In this document: positions 30,635 through 43,414 of the stretch, piece after piece
Numbering within the stretch: the first letter of the stretch is position 1
How the letters are laid out: each line of letters opens with the position of its first letter
DNA from: Siderastrea siderea
Taxonomy: Eukaryota; Cnidaria; Anthozoa; Scleractinia; Rhizangiidae
Direction of reading: 5' to 3'
DNA length: 64,000 bases
NCBI GenBank assembly: GCA_964030785.1
Contig: OZ034969.1
Coordinates: 73,302,762 to 73,366,761, forward strand
Notes under the pieces: generated by a model
Seen by the model: only the letters and a program-made list of their open reading frames with translations
The model's database searches: none
What the model was told of the DNA's origin: nothing
Program-made: the position numbers and the translations under genes

Positions 30635-32978
30635 TCGCGCTGCACCGGCTCGGGTGGGTAAGAAACTCGAGATTCGTTCCGATCTTAGGAAACGGCCAAG
30701 AGTGCCGGCTTATGAAATTTTGCCGATCCACCAACAGTACCACTTCAAAAAAGCCAGCGTAAAGTAGCTTTCATTTGTTTTGGACCTCACAAGTTGGCGA
30801 AGTGTGATGTGAGTGAAGTGTGGTGGCTTACATTTCGACAACTTGAGGTCGAAAGCAAAACGATGCCTCTTATTGTCGTTTCGTTTTTAGCTCCCATGCG
30901 CTTAATTTCATCGACTCTCATCAGCACTTGCCGTATGTACTCTCAGAGAGTCTAAACTCTTCTTTATTCTCGGTTCATTTCAACCAAGCTTTAAACGATA
31001 GGTCAAAAAAACTTGGTTAGTAAAATGTAAGTTTTCCAAAATATAAGCCCAGACGTTAAGCTTAGACCTTAATAAGCAGACGATTGTTTCACTGTTTCAG
31101 AATGAGTCAGTGAAAAAAGCCAAGAATCGCCTTGTTCTTCCTCATAGTGTAGCTGCGGATCGGAGAAATTAGACGTTAATAATTTCCAACTTGTCCATTT
31201 TAAAGTCCATCAAAGGCCTTGTTCAAACGGATTCCACATCATCCCACACTGTTGAATACAACTTTGTTGTACGGATATTTGATGGCAGTCAAGCTGCGTG
31301 CAACACCACCTTCAACATCATTCCACTCCATCCAGCGTTATTGGACGTCATTCTGAAGGGTGGCCAAACGCGCTGAACATGGCGAATTCAACAGAGTTGA
31401 ACCGTGGTGTTGAATGGAAATGTCGAATCCGCTTGGCCGGGACCCTGGGCATAAAAATCTGTATTATGTAAATATAGTGTTTCGATTTAACTTAAAAATC
31501 GTATAGTTTAGTTGGTTGCACGAGAGTCTTAAACGAGTTTTCTATTACAGAAAATGATCGATCGATTGATGGATTGACTGATCAATCCATAAATTAAGAG
31601 AGTGGTTGATTGCTGCAAACATAACGTGGGATTTTAGAGAATTATCGAGTAAAATGCCAGTCAGTGCTTTATTTTTGTAGCTCTCACAAGGATAGACAAA
31701 TCGGCGCCACGCCCAAAACTGGACCAGTTTATTTTGGATTTTGGTTTTGAAAATTCTTGACGAGCGCCCCCGTCTCTTTCATATTGAGAGTCCACTGTCG
31801 CCAGGACTGTCGGAACAATATGGTGAACTTTGGCAAAGCCTTATGAACTCTGAACATTGTTGTTTTTTGTTGCTGTACCGTGTAGGAACTGGCGCGAATT
31901 TAAGTTTCAGGGGTTTGGAAACCCTGCGTTGAATAAACCATATGTTTCTCACAACGTCCATATTGTGTTGCTGTTTCTAGTTCATTTCCACTGCAAATAT
32001 ATCTCCCTTTCGTTTTTCTTCCTTAACATCGCACCCCTCTCTATGCGGAAAGGAGCTTCCCTCCTTCGGTTTAATAACGGCAATCCATTCTTTTTCTGCT
32101 TCACGCGCCAGCTTCTCCCATTGTTTCCCGCATATTACAATTTTTAGACTACTGTGAAAAATAATGAAGGTTAGCTGTCGTAAAGGGGCTATGTCGCGAG
32201 TTGTTTGCCGTTTTAAGGAGAAAACTGTGCTAAAATCTATATTCAAGTAAGTTCTCCACTATGAGCAAAACGTGATTAGTTTTAGGCGATTTTTTTTCTG
32301 ACACAAAGGCAGAGCGTGAAAACGCTGGCGCAGTGTTTTCGGCTTGCAAACCATTTCTATCACGGCAATCTGCAGCAAACACATTTGTTGACCTTCAATA
32401 GCTTCGGTGCACTCATATAGTTATTTTTTTACAACCGACTGGATCACCATGATTTGGTTTATATTAGCTCAACTATGTTTTATGGCTTTTCAAAATTTAA
32501 CTCAAGCTCTTCGAAAAACCATCGTTGGGAGGGTCGAGGAGAGAGAAGGAACGTAGAAAGAAGAAATGGGAGAGTTTTCTTTATCGTATGTTTTTTAGCA
32601 TATTTCGACTTTCCCTCTCCCCGACTACCTGCCCCGGGGTCTCCAAGGATACGAAACATCGTGAGAATCGAACAGCCGTTTTACACTTACAACATAGCAG
32701 CTGAATTGACAATTAAACTCAATGCCAATTTCAAATGTTAACGCCAATCTGATCAATCCCTAACGGCTTGAACATGTTACATTCCCTCTTGTCTCCCTCA
32801 GTGACCAGAGTCGAATTTCTCATCAAAATATCGACACACAACCAGGTATACAGAAAATGAGAACTAAGTAGGTTAAGTTAACTCCAGTAAACATAATTTA
32901 ACTTTCTCGACTGTAAACGCAAGGGTTTCCGTAGTTCACTCGGTTCATTCGCCTGAGTGGAATTCGGAAAACTACTAA
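30635..32978. other. Intergenic stretch, no gene recognised
   Basis: It holds a small hairpin (about 30770-30865, GGACCTCACAAGTTG and CAACTTGAGG) and a stretch at 31205-31435 rich in TTCAACA and GGCC words that looks like a decayed dispersed repeat. ORFs are short and motif-free. Confidence 0.4.
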
Positions 32979-35403
32979 ATGATGTTTCTGCCGTTTCCTT
33001 TCACAAATGGTGTCGTTGGACTAAACGCGTTGCTTCAAGTTGCACTTATAACCACAGCTGCGGTAAGTAAGCTATTTTCGATAATTTCCAAACGGAAAAT
33101 TCCGTGCTGTGTATCACGTTCAAGACACAGTGATCTCTATAATTTAGCTATATTTGGGGATTGTGTACCCAGCAGCTCATAGTTGTTGTGGACTGGCGAA
33201 AGTCTTCAGGGGTTGACTATCACGAGTTATAAGGCGTCGTTTTTGATCGTTTAGAGGAGAAAACCGTACGGGAAGAAGTGCAGAATGTTTTTACATAAAA
33301 GTGCGTGTTTGTGTATAAGATATTCTCCGGTTTAGAAATCATTTTAAAAAAAACATTTACTTCACTTCTCCTAGCAGAATTAATAAATTGAACAAACAGA
33401 CAAAGTTTTCGAAGGCAGACAAAGCGAACGAAGCCACATGAAATACAAGTTATCTTTATCAAGCATTACTGCTTCCCCAACATGAGGCGCTAATCCAAAT
33501 CAGAGATAACATATAAAGCTGCATTTTCCTGGTGTTAACATCTGTCCTATTGGATATCCTTTCAGGGGTTTAGAAATCTGTAGGTAACCCTTCAAGAAGC
33601 TAACTTTATTATAATTTTTTCACTTTCTTCCATCCACGCAGGGGCAGCTTCTTCCAAACGATTCGTTCTGCATCCCAGTCCATCGACCAGAACGTTTTGG
33701 CAGCGAGGTAATGTATTTTATGGAGGCCCGGAGAACAGCCATTCTGACCTGAATGACTTTCTTCATGCTCAATTCAAGATGGTGGCCGCGTAAGCCATGA
33801 GCTAGCTTGATCAGGTTAATTAATCCGGTTTGTACCATATTACCCTGCGAGCAGAGGCCCTTCGATCTTTCTAGATATATAGGACGATCAAAGGCCTCTA
33901 CTCGCAGGGTAGTACCGTATAGGCTTAAGCGCTTTTTTATTGCGGTTTTGGTTCACTACTGCGGCTAAGATCTGTGAAGCAAACTGGAAAACGGTCTAAG
34001 GTCAATAATGAGTAGCTGGAGAAGCCAAGTGCTCGTATATACTGTATACGTATACATAACCAACATAGCGTCGGTTATGAGATCTTATACGATGAGATTT
34101 ATTGGAATAACTGATTTTTATTAAATTCTCAGTCTCGGTAATGAATTTCTAGCTTTCAGGTTGGTTCACCGGAGATTGGAGGGCATGTTGAGTGACGCGG
34201 CCCTTCCGAGTCAAAAGTTTTGGCAAGAACGTCATGCTAGCCCGCATATCAGGCGCTAATAACATTACAATCCTATATGAATATATACACCAACTGATTA
34301 GCGCACCTACCTCCACTAACACACACTTTCCTTCACTTGTACTCACTTTCCTTCATTTGTACTCACTTTCCTTCACTTGTACTCACTTACCTTCACATTA
34401 GTGCCTTATATGTGGGCTAGCATGACGTTCTTGCCCTATATGTGGGCTGGCATGACGTTCTTCCCAAAGTTTTCGCCGCAAAGTGAAAGTTCTATCCAAA
34501 AATATGGCCAAAAACTTCAGCAACAATTACCGAAGATCAGAATTTTTTTGCAATTGTCCACCCACGCTTGTTGCCTATATATCCAATGCATCATACTGAA
34601 AGCAGGCTTGTGGAATAAGAAGGAAGTCTATCAGAAAACGGCAATATCAACACTTATTAGGATAGTACTGATACCGTAGCACCTTCCTTGGGGGGGAGGG
34701 GGGCGGAGAGGACAGTTTAATAGTAGCTGTGTATTAAATTTCGAACACCCATTCCGATCCACACAATTTGATGTGAATATTTCGCTTGCAGGGACTCGTC
34801 AAGGTTTTCCTCATGACGCCTCTATGGCTTGAGACGCATGCGTCCCACATCAACTGCCAGCACACTGTATCCGCTGCTCAGCTGACTTTCAACGCGGGCT
34901 CAGTAATGCAAGTTCTCCTCCTCAAAGTTCCATTGGTTGCCACTGGAGTCTTGCAAGACTCTACTCGGCTTAACGTACAAATAACCGCTACCCATGACGT
35001 GAATATCGGCAACGCTTTCGATAGCGACATCAGATATGGTATTTCAGATGGAAGTCGATTCGTGGGGTTTGAAGCATGCGATAAGGGAAATTACCCTGAT
35101 CATGCCCCTTGTTACGGAGTGGAGGGTATCCCAGGGATATCCCTATCATCCATACGACATGTCGATTACAAATCCCCAAGGACAAATGACGATCACTACC
35201 CCGGTCAGTTTGTTTTCAATCTGCGGCCAGATGAGCGCTGGGGCTCATGCTACACTGCGCATGACGGTGGTTTTATCAAAACGACTGCTTACACCAACCG
35301 ACTGATGTTCAGCAAGGGGCTTTTCTTAGAAGTTTACAAAGGAGACAGTGGAGAGAGGGTTGGGATCAAGTACATTAAAGTGGTTGTCATGGAAACCTCT
35401 TAG
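32979..35403 (+). CDS. Small secreted protein, two exons, unrecognised family
   Basis: Exon 1 (32979-33062) encodes 28 residues with a hydrophobic core, NALLQVALITTAA, and ends at a consensus donor GTAAGT. Exon 2 (34792-35403) starts after TTCGCTTGCAG in the same phase and runs to TAG. The joined product has about 231 residues. Exon 1 looks like a signal peptide. The rest is rich in beta-prone stretches with four Cys (INC, EACDKG, APCYGV, GSCYTAHDGG) and the phrase DIRYGISDGSRFVGFE. No transmembrane segment follows. It may be a secreted lectin-like or matrix protein, but I do not recognise the family and assign no function. The join is supported by splice signals and phase only, and small middle exons in the 1.7-kb intron cannot be excluded. 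Confidence 0.6.
33841..33911. mobile_element. 71-bp hairpin MITE with 9-bp flanking repeat
   Basis: TACCCTGCGAGCAGAGGCC is mirrored by GGCCTCTACTCGCAGGGTA. GTACCATAT (33832-33840) and GTACCGTAT (33912-33920) flank it directly, a target duplication with one change. It lies in the intron of the secreted-protein gene. Confidence 0.75.
34200..34470. repeat. Inverted repeat around a 20-bp tandem repeat
   Basis: GGCAAGAACGTCATGCTAGC at 34212 is mirrored by GCTAGCATGACGTTCTTGCC near 34415-34434, which is itself repeated at 34445-34464. Between them, CACTTTCCTTCACTTGTACT recurs about four times (34322-34395). It lies in the intron of the secreted-protein gene. Confidence 0.75.
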
Positions 35404-36680
35404 CTGACGACTTCGTTCTTCTTGAGCAGCGGAAGGGAAACCGCTGGTTAAGGAAAACGTTGGATCTTAGTGCGGCTCTCCCTTTATGTCTTTCAACAGT
35501 TGTTCGTCTGGAAATATAAGTTAAGTGGAGGGTTGTTACCCTAGGATCGGAACTCTAGTGCTTTCTTCACTTCCACAGTTTTTATATAAGTTGTCATAAG
35601 CCTCAGTCGAAGCCTCAGCGAAAAACTCGGCTCGTACGTCCTACCAAAGGCATCAAATTAAAACTACTCAAAGATGTTGTATATTTTATTACCAGACAAA
35701 AAATTCCTAAGAGGAAAACAAAAGACTAAGTCCTCTTTGTCTTCAGGTAGTCGTTATGAACGGTCTATATATGAGGGATATATAGTTCCTACATAATACC
35801 ACAATCCAAGACTATCAGAATAATACAGCACTGAAATCAAATCAGTGAACTTCCAAAAGGAGAAATGCCTCGGAAACGTTTTCAGTGTAGATCATTTATG
35901 GTACGTATGAAGTTAGGCTATTTTAAGTAAAACGTACGGCTTTTGATCACCAGGCTTGCGTTTAACATCCCATGGTTAATTAGGTCACAACCTCGTCTTC
36001 TCCCCCACTGTCCAACGGCCATGTTGGATTGTGGATTTACAACTGTAAACGTTCTGCTAAGGTACGGTTCAGTGGAAAAAATTAGCTTCAGTTCAGTTCT
36101 CAATGAGCTAGCGAGAATGTCGACTAAACTTAATGGGGATTTAATTGCTGAATTCCCATTGAAACTTACTACTCGATAATCCTCTTAATGGCCACTTTCG
36201 ACAATTTCGTCCACAGAGTCAAACAGTTAGAATTACCTTGTACAGCATGAAAAAACATGCAAAATCACGGTAGTTTTCAGTTGCATAGTCATACTTAAGC
36301 AATTTCGCCCACAAACTCAAACGGTAGAGCTATCGGTTTTTTTTTTTACAACGTAGATCTAGCTTTAAAAAGTTGGATCTATCTTGTACAGAAAAACGAA
36401 TTCTAGCTTTTGAAAGAAAAACGAATTCTGGTTTTCTTTAGAATTCCTCTTGTAGAATATAAACGGCCACAGGAACGTACTAGGCTCAGTAGCCTTAAAT
36501 TTAATGCGTGGTTGCGTTCTAAATTAAGGATTTCATCTACAAAATAATAAGTTAGAACCACTTTGTACAGCATAATACCACTGGAACGTGCTGCTCAATA
36601 GCTTTCCGATTTGAATGGTTACTCTTTAGGATTTCACTCACAAACTCGATTAACGGTTAAAATGAGCAGTGAAGGCAGGG
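35404..36680. repeat. Intergenic, with degenerate direct repeats in its second half
   Basis: From about 36200 a unit with TTTCGTCCACAGAGTCAAAC, then TTAGAA, ACCTTGTACAGCATGA, recurs three times in diverged form (near 36210, 36300 and 36530-36650). No gene is recognised in the stretch. Confidence 0.5.
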
Positions 36681-37757
36681 TCAATGTTCTTCCGTGTTAT
36701 TTTCAGCGAGGAGAACAGACACCTCGTTATTTTCCGAACTTTTCTTCCACGTTACCGTGGTCTTTTTAAAGTTTTTGCCATCGTTTTCCTGTCCCTGGTT
36801 TGTTCCTCGATTGGATCGGAAGGTATCTTGCCCAACTTCAGTACCGGAACAAACGTTAGAGAGCTGATGTAGTGGCAGGCGACGCCTGTCGCTCGAGCGG
36901 AGGCTAAACATCCTAACAACTGACCGGCGGAACTCCGGCATTCTCAAGCTATACACAATGGGGTTAACAAACGAATTACCATAATGAAGAACCTTGGTAA
37001 AATAGACGAAGCTGAAGCTCATATGGACAGATGAAAACACAAAAAGGACGTTCACGATGAGGAAAGGAAGCCACGCAGCTAGAGAAGTAACTGTGACGAT
37101 GAACAGAGTTAACGCTAGCTTGTTTTCGTACTCGTTCGACTTCTTTCGCATGCTCTTTCTTTTGGACCTGATTCTTTGCCATATGGTAATGTAAGATACG
37201 CTTATTACAGAACAGAGCACGCTCAGTAATGACATAGAAACATAAGTGGCAATTTCCAAAGATTTTAGCACAAAATTGCTCGTCAGGCAAACAGCTGCAG
37301 TGGTCGTAGCCACAAACCAGATAACACAGATAGAAAACCAGTAATTTCGTGGTTTAAGACCACGATAACCGACAGGGACCACTGCTGCGTACACTCGCTC
37401 CAGAGATATCACCGTTAATGTCGCTACTGAAGCAAATCCGAGCAGAACGTCCACACCAAACAGAAATATCTCCAGAGATTGTCCCCAGTTAATATCCCAA
37501 TACATGAGCTCTCCACCGAGATAGGCCAAGTACAGAGGAAGGGGAATAGCGCCTACTAACAGATCAGCGGTAGCCAGGTTGATGAGGAGTAGAAATTTGC
37601 TTTTTTTGGTGGACTTTCTTGTGGCAAAAGCAAAAATCGTTATAAGGTTTCCACCAAATATAACAAACGCTTCCACGGCGAATGCGATAAACCACGGGAG
37701 AAGAGTCATTCTTGAGACAAATGGCGAAGAAAAAGTGGCGTTGGTCGACTGATTCAT
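36681..37757 (-). CDS. Class A GPCR, copy 2
   Basis: 358 residues, one coding exon. Seen: N-terminal glycosylation sites at N2 and N6, GGN with N37 (TM1), LATAD with D65, ERVYA from E120 in place of DRY, WLP at 229-231 and NPIVY at 265-269. There is no Cys at the top of TM3 and no Pro at the usual TM5 position. The third loop is basic (RSKRKSMRKKSNEYENK). The C-tail is the longest of the four (about 80 residues), Ser/Thr/Asn-rich and ends NNTEEH. A pyrimidine tract and AG lie about 32 bp upstream of the ATG (exon start about 37789), so a 5' UTR intron is likely. Closest in sequence to the receptors at 51192 and 62877 (TKVLHYGNSFVNPIVYSLR). Confidence 0.92.
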   Translation of the reverse strand: MNQSTNATFSSPFVSRMTLLPWFIAFAVEAFVIFGGNLITIFAFATRKSTKKSKFLLLINLATADLLVGAIPLPLYLAYLGGELMYWDINWGQSLEIFLFGVDVLLGFASVATLTVISLERVYAAVVPVGYRGLKPRNYWFSICVIWFVATTTAAVCLTSNFVLKSLEIATYVSMSLLSVLCSVISVSYITIWQRIRSKRKSMRKKSNEYENKLALTLFIVTVTSLAAWLPFLIVNVLFVFSSVHMSFSFVYFTKVLHYGNSFVNPIVYSLRMPEFRRSVVRMFSLRSSDRRRLPLHQLSNVCSGTEVGQDTFRSNRGTNQGQENDGKNFKKTTVTWKKSSENNEVSVLLAENNTEEH

Positions 37758-37789
37758 CTTTGAGCTTCCTTGAATTGGTAGAATCCCTT

Positions 37790-40116
37790 CTTTAAGAGAG
37801 AGAGAGGAAAAAAGTCAAAATGATAGTGTTGGATTATCAGCAACACTGATTTCTCTGTCGCCCGTCAAAGACAGCCAGCAGTAATATTTAACGAAATAAT
37901 TACAAAATAGGAATGATTCTTCTCATCATACGCGCCGGGAAACGAAAGCGTTGATCACATCCTCCGAAAACAGAAAGGAAATTTTTTTGCGGATTTGCCG
38001 ATTTTCGAGTTCTTCCCATGTCTGAAATGGCTAATATTGGGGTGAAAAGAATTCTAAAAACGTGCTTATTTCTTACTTTGGAGTGTAGCGGAGACCATAT
38101 GTGACTTCTATTGACAATTAGTCTCTTGAATTACTCATTTAATTACATAAAATTCAAGCATGGAACGTATATAAGCTCGCTTTTATGATTCAATAAAAGC
38201 TATTTTGCCTGTGGAGAGCGTCGTGTGGGCAAAATTAATAACTTTGGATGAATTTGGCAGCACGTAATTTATTTCGATTCCAATAGGGCAGAGTTTTAGT
38301 GGAATTTTAAAATGACAGGAAAAAAAATTAAATAACTTTTAAAATCCTGTTTTGTATAAAGAAAATGAAATAAAGTACCTTAAATTTTGATTTTTTTCCC
38401 GAAGATCAAAACAGCAGTCGCTTGTGTGGTTTAAGAAACGACTAGGAATATAATTGTCTTCTATGTAGGCGGTAGTTTTCTGAAGATTGCAGCCGTCCTC
38501 CGACCTTTTGTAATAAAAGTATGAAGCATTAAGCAACATCCTTTTTCATTATTTAGTTTTTCCTTTTTAAAGCCGACAGGAACACATTGGTCGCTGAAAA
38601 GAAAGGTTTGGATGTATTAAATTGACGTAGAAATGAAATACATAGAACATTGCGAAAACTGTGCTAACAATTAATGTATACCTGACATCAAGTGGAAAAT
38701 TTAGCTTGACTTCAACGATTCGTTGTTTTGAGTGTTGTTTTGATTTCATCTTTTATTTTAATGGCATTTGAAGGTTTTTTTTTTAGAACAAAACTCAATA
38801 CTGTACACTTCCTGTCAAGAGAAATTGTTCTCTAATTACGATTTCGCGTTTGAACCTTTGCCTGATCTTGCAGCAAACGTTCAATAGAGGACAGACAGAT
38901 TTTGATTACAATGGTTGACGTCTGAATTACTAAGTTCGACCACCAAACAAAATAGGCCGGTTATTGAATGCCGACAGAAAAGTTGTTCAGCTAATAAGCG
39001 AAGCTGTACGTACTTAAAAGAACTAATTCAGTTCGCCAGCCACGGAAGCTACTGACAGAATGAGGTCTTTAAGACTTTGTGCAAAGAATTGATTCTCTTC
39101 AGTGTGGAAAGCCATTAAGTCAGAGAAAGGCTTAAAAGATTTCAAAATCTCACCGACTCCAGCCGACTGCTCTGTGGAACGGTTCGAGGAACTTGACTTG
39201 TTTTGAAGAAAAACCTTCACCAAGAAAACTGAAATTAAGAGTTAAGAAAAAACATTTTCATTAGGAAGTAACAAATGTATTCGAAGAAAGAAATCCAGCT
39301 TGTTTGTTTATGGACCAACTAGCCCTCCTTTTAGTTTACCAATGAAATTATTTCATTGCTTATGATAAATACAATCAATAACGTACTCTGTTTGCTTCAG
39401 TTTAGTATACCACTGTAGTCTGGGACAATTTTCTATAAGGTTACAACTGCAAACACGACATAGTGGAGTGATGATGTTAAACCAACAATAGACTTCGGAT
39501 CACTTTTCAGCTTTGCTGTTTAGCTTATTACATTTTCCCAGGTATTAAAGTGCAAACAATGAGAGTTAATCCTATATTTTATAAATTAGCTCTTAATTAT
39601 CGGTGAACTATGTGAGTTCAGTACAAAAGTTTGAAACTAAAATTTTCATTAACGAGCATGTTTGTAGTAAATTGCTTTTTTGATGTAGACAACTTGCAAA
39701 TACAACTGCAGCCAAAGTAAAAACAAAACCACGCGGAAAGGAAAGCATACAGCTTCGTATTAAAGTCTACAGCCAGGCCAAAATAGGTCAAATAATAGGG
39801 AAATAAAACAATGGGGTTTAAAATTAAATTGATTGTACACTTTTGCTATGACACCATTGTTGGCGCACAACGATTTTCTTGTTGCTGAGTTTTAAGTAAT
39901 ACTGACCTTAGTTTTCACGCCGTCTTTGCATAGTAAACTAATGTTTGCAAACTCTCGTGTTTCCAAAATCCTAAAACCTCCACAAACATGGACTTTTTAC
40001 TTATTTATAGATCCTAGTTTGAAGGCAACTTTTTCCACATGACGACCGTCACTTAGGCTTTCTTGAGTCATTTTTGAAACATTCTATTCCTGTAAAGAAA
40101 TAAAACGTAAAGAAAT
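37790..40116. other. Intergenic stretch, no confident gene
   Basis: AT-rich. Two minus-strand ORFs have possible splice borders (38339-38539, with a candidate donor AAG-GTACTT; 39023-39223, with candidate acceptor TTTCAG), but neither has a recognisable domain or a partner exon. Confidence 0.35.
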
Positions 40117-40245
40117 ATGAAAGCTGACCTTTCGAGTGTACTGAGCCCTTCGTCGGGGCGAATGAAGGGCTCACGCTCGAAGCTTTACCTTTCATATTTA
40201 AGATATTGCTTTGCCGTGGCCAGTTTACCTTATCAAATCAGTCAA
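40117..40245. mobile_element. Foldback repeat, family copy C
   Basis: TGAAAGCTGACCTTTCGAGTG and CACGCTCGAAGCTTTACCTT form the stem around CCCTTCGTCGGGGCGAATGA. The tail CCGTGGCCAGTTTACCTTAT, then CAAATCAGTCAATAAA, matches the ends of the copies at 14401 and 17975. Confidence 0.65.
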
Positions 40246-40458
40246 TAAATCCAAATTTTTGCGTTTCACTTGCGGTGTTAGTTTCCACATATATTTGTCT
40301 GAAAAGTCTGCAGGAAAATTTAGATGCGAATGTATGGAAAACTAAAGTGTACCCAAAAAATCCAATCGGTAATTTTTTCTGTTGCGTCTTAAGTTTATAA
40401 TTTACAAATATTGCAGAATTCACATTCGACAGCAGATATTCGACAGTGCAACCAATAA

Positions 40459-40765
40459 GCCTAGCTACAACTCCCGAAAAATGGCCTAAAAATCTTTCCG
40501 GAATTTCTCCAAAAATTTTCTAAAAATCTCCGGTTTCACCTTTAAAAATCCCATAAAAACTCGTAGAAATCTCTAAAAATCCTATAATATAAAAAAAAAA
40601 CTGGGTGACCTGTGACGAAACGTTTCCAAGTTTCAAGCTTTTTTTTGTGATAAAAACAAAAAAACCTTCCCTTCCCTCCAAATATCTAAAAATCCTATAG
40701 TTTCAGAAAATCCCGTGAAGTTCTAAAAATCCCGAAAAAAGTCTGGACTTTTGTAGCTAGCCCTA
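40459..40765. mobile_element. Element of 307 bp with 11-bp target duplication
   Basis: GCAACCAATAA is present exactly on both sides (40448-40458 and 40766-40776). The element has short inverted ends (CTAGCTACA and TGTAGCTAG), and its body consists of diverged CTAAAAATCCC-like units. No coding capacity. Confidence 0.8.
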
Positions 40766-41187
40766 GCAACCAATAAACATTGTCTAGCTCGTCATGTTTG
40801 CACCTGAAATGGTTGCGCTGGAAAAAGCTTGGAGCGCGTCTACGGAAGACAGAGTGCGTGAGAAATGCTTTCACACCATATTCATAAGAAATATCTACAT
40901 CTACTGATAAATATCTTAAACAAGCTAAAAGCTTTTTGTTGTTTGAATGATCATCTGACTGCTTTAGCAGGCGAATTATTTGGCGTAAAAGTCCTGAGCA
41001 GATAAGAAAAATATAAATATAAACATGCTTCTCGCTGTTCCCATTTCTAGTTATCATAATGCCTGCTACTTCAGTTTATGAAAATTTCAACTCTTTCATT
41101 AATTAACACAATATCCACGTTTTAGCAATGTCTCTTCTTTATTCTCACTACATAGACTACATATCTGCTTCAGAAATCATTGATACT

Positions 41188-41340
41188 GAAAGGAGAAATT
41201 AGTTTTTGATCGGTCTTTAGTGGAAGCTTGAAGCAAATTAAAGCAAGCGAATGCTGGTGCAAGAAAGAAAGGAGAAATTAGTTTTTGATGGGTCCTTAGT
41301 GGAAGCCTGAAGCAAATTAAAGCAAACGAATGCTGGTGCT
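41188..41340. repeat. Tandem duplication of about 77 bp
   Basis: AAGGAGAAATTAGTTTTTGA to GCGAATGCTGGTGC occurs twice in a row with only a few differences. Recent local duplication in non-coding DNA. Confidence 0.85.
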
Positions 41341-43279
41341 AGCAAGCTAACGCTATTAGCTTCCAAACTATAAGAGATAGCGTGTCCCACGGAATTTTGG
41401 GAGGCGGTTTGTTGCTAAAGCTTGCCGTTTTTACACTACATGAGGCCAAACCAATCAAACATTTCGTTTTCCTACGCCCAGTTGACGCATTTTTTTTTTA
41501 ATTCTCGGGTGTTTCAATTTTAACTTGCTTTTGCATACCTGACATCTAAATTATCCTGGTAACGACGTCTTAAAAGACTGTTTGTGGCAGAGGCTTGTTG
41601 CAAAATTACACTGGTGGTGAGGATATGATCAGGGCTCGCATGCTTGGAATTATTTATGTGTTTATTCAGCGTACCGACTAACCCACTTTCAAGAGAAATT
41701 CTATCAGTATTTCCCTAGAGCGATGTTCTATATGTTTTCCAGCGGTCGGCAATTCCCAATGACTTCTGGCTGCTAAAAAGTCGTGATGTCATTCATTGAG
41801 AAGCCTCTAAATAGAAAACACGCTGAGGGGTGGGGACAGCCAAACTATGCTAGCTTGTCAATGGTTCTTCTGCGTTACCAATTTAGAGAAGGGCCTGCCA
41901 TTACATTTCTACGTGTTCATCCTAGCCACGTGAAGCTTACTATTTGCAGATGTCATATAATATTTGCAAATCATCTTAAACAAAAGTCGCAAAATCTACT
42001 GATAGGCTTGGCTCAGTAGCTCAAACCTATATTGCTACTGTAGGAAAATACCTTCCTTTCACTCACCTGACTATAGTGAAGGCTCGTCTTTCTAAAGCTT
42101 TTTGTATCAAAAGGATGCCGCATTTATTTCCACAGAGTAATATTACTATAACAATGACGCCCAAGTGGTGTCCGAAAGGTAAAAGCATCTATTTATCTTT
42201 GTAAATATCAGCCATTGCAACATGAGTAACATTGTATTATATGACTTTCCTGAATTTTCGTAACACCATTCCGTTTAAAATTAAACCTTTTATAATTTGC
42301 ATCGGACTTTCAAGACTAACAAGTTTTATGGATCTTTTGATATACAACCGTGCAAACAAAAACGTGATATAAAGATATGATTTTTACAACGTTTGCAAAT
42401 TTATAACATCATATTCCATGCCAAGCAATACCTTATCGCCCATCTTAAAATACATGCATTATTTTACTCTGAGCTTAAAACATACGAAGGATAAAATCGA
42501 TTGCACTCCCTTAAATGGGAGAAGCTTTGATCAACCATTCATCTGAAGCATGGAGTTTCAATATTAAATTTGGAGGGGAAAAAAGTCCTAGAGGATAAGA
42601 ACTGTCCTGTTTCTTCTGCCCAGTCGACCTTTGTAATTATACTTACATCATTTAAAAAAGAGGGTAAATGAATGTCTACACCGCAAAGCGATCATAATTA
42701 CGAACTTGTCAACATAAAAGAAAGTTGCTTTATGCCTTGAAATAGGTTTTTTATAGTGTTGAATAAATCTGCGTTTTGCTGCGTTTTTTAAAACGAAGAT
42801 TTTAGCGCGAGGTAGATCTTTTTTCCCAACAACAGACAAAGTCAAAATAATGTCACATTATCCACATAACTTTCAGACGGTAAATTTACGATGTTTAGAG
42901 CGACTTGTAGAAGTTTAACGCAAAAAGCGCACTGCAACTCAGTTTATAACTAAAAAATACAAGAATAATGACACTAAACCCTCAGTCTTACCTCACCACT
43001 AACGTCTCTTTTTCGCTGTCATGTTAAACTCAGGTGAAAAGTACCAGATGTTTCAACATTTACAAAAGGATTTTGTTTTCTCTTCGTTACTATAAATTAT
43101 TCCTCATCTTCTTTCCCTTGAAAACTGTTAAACCCAGCGTGATGCTTTCAATTTAACAATCATTGGTTTTGATATCAGTATTCATTGCATTCAGCGTGTG
43201 CGAGCGCTCAAAAGGTAATGTATATTTAAAATGCTTTTACGGCAATCTATAAATAGATTTCCAAAAAGTAAGATTAGCA
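41341..43279. other. Intergenic stretch, no gene recognised
   Basis: AT-rich, short ORFs without motifs, and no repeat with clear ends. Confidence 0.4.
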
Positions 43280-43414
43280 GCTGAGTACCCAGGCGCTCTC
43301 TTCTCGCTCACACGACTTGGCGCGAATGGCATACCGTGTGGTTCGGTGACGTCACGACATTTCGCACCAAGTCGAGTCGAGTGAGCGGGAGGAGAATGCC
43401 TGGGTACTAGGCTG
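43280..43414. mobile_element. 135-bp palindromic MITE with 11-bp flanking repeat
   Basis: GTACCCAGGC, CTCGCTCAC and ACTTGGCGCGAA on the left mirror TTCGCACCAAGT, GTGAGCG and GCCTGGGTAC on the right. TAAGATTAGCA (43269-43279) and TAAGATCAGCA (43415-43425) flank it, an 11-bp duplication with one change. Confidence 0.8.

Noticed and set aside
34321..34464. Regularly spaced short repeats, considered as a CRISPR-like array
   Set aside because: Units are contiguous tandem repeats without unique spacers, in eukaryotic DNA.
39023..39223. Possible terminal exon (minus) after a TTTCAG acceptor
   Set aside because: No partner exon and no recognisable domain; not enough to call a gene.
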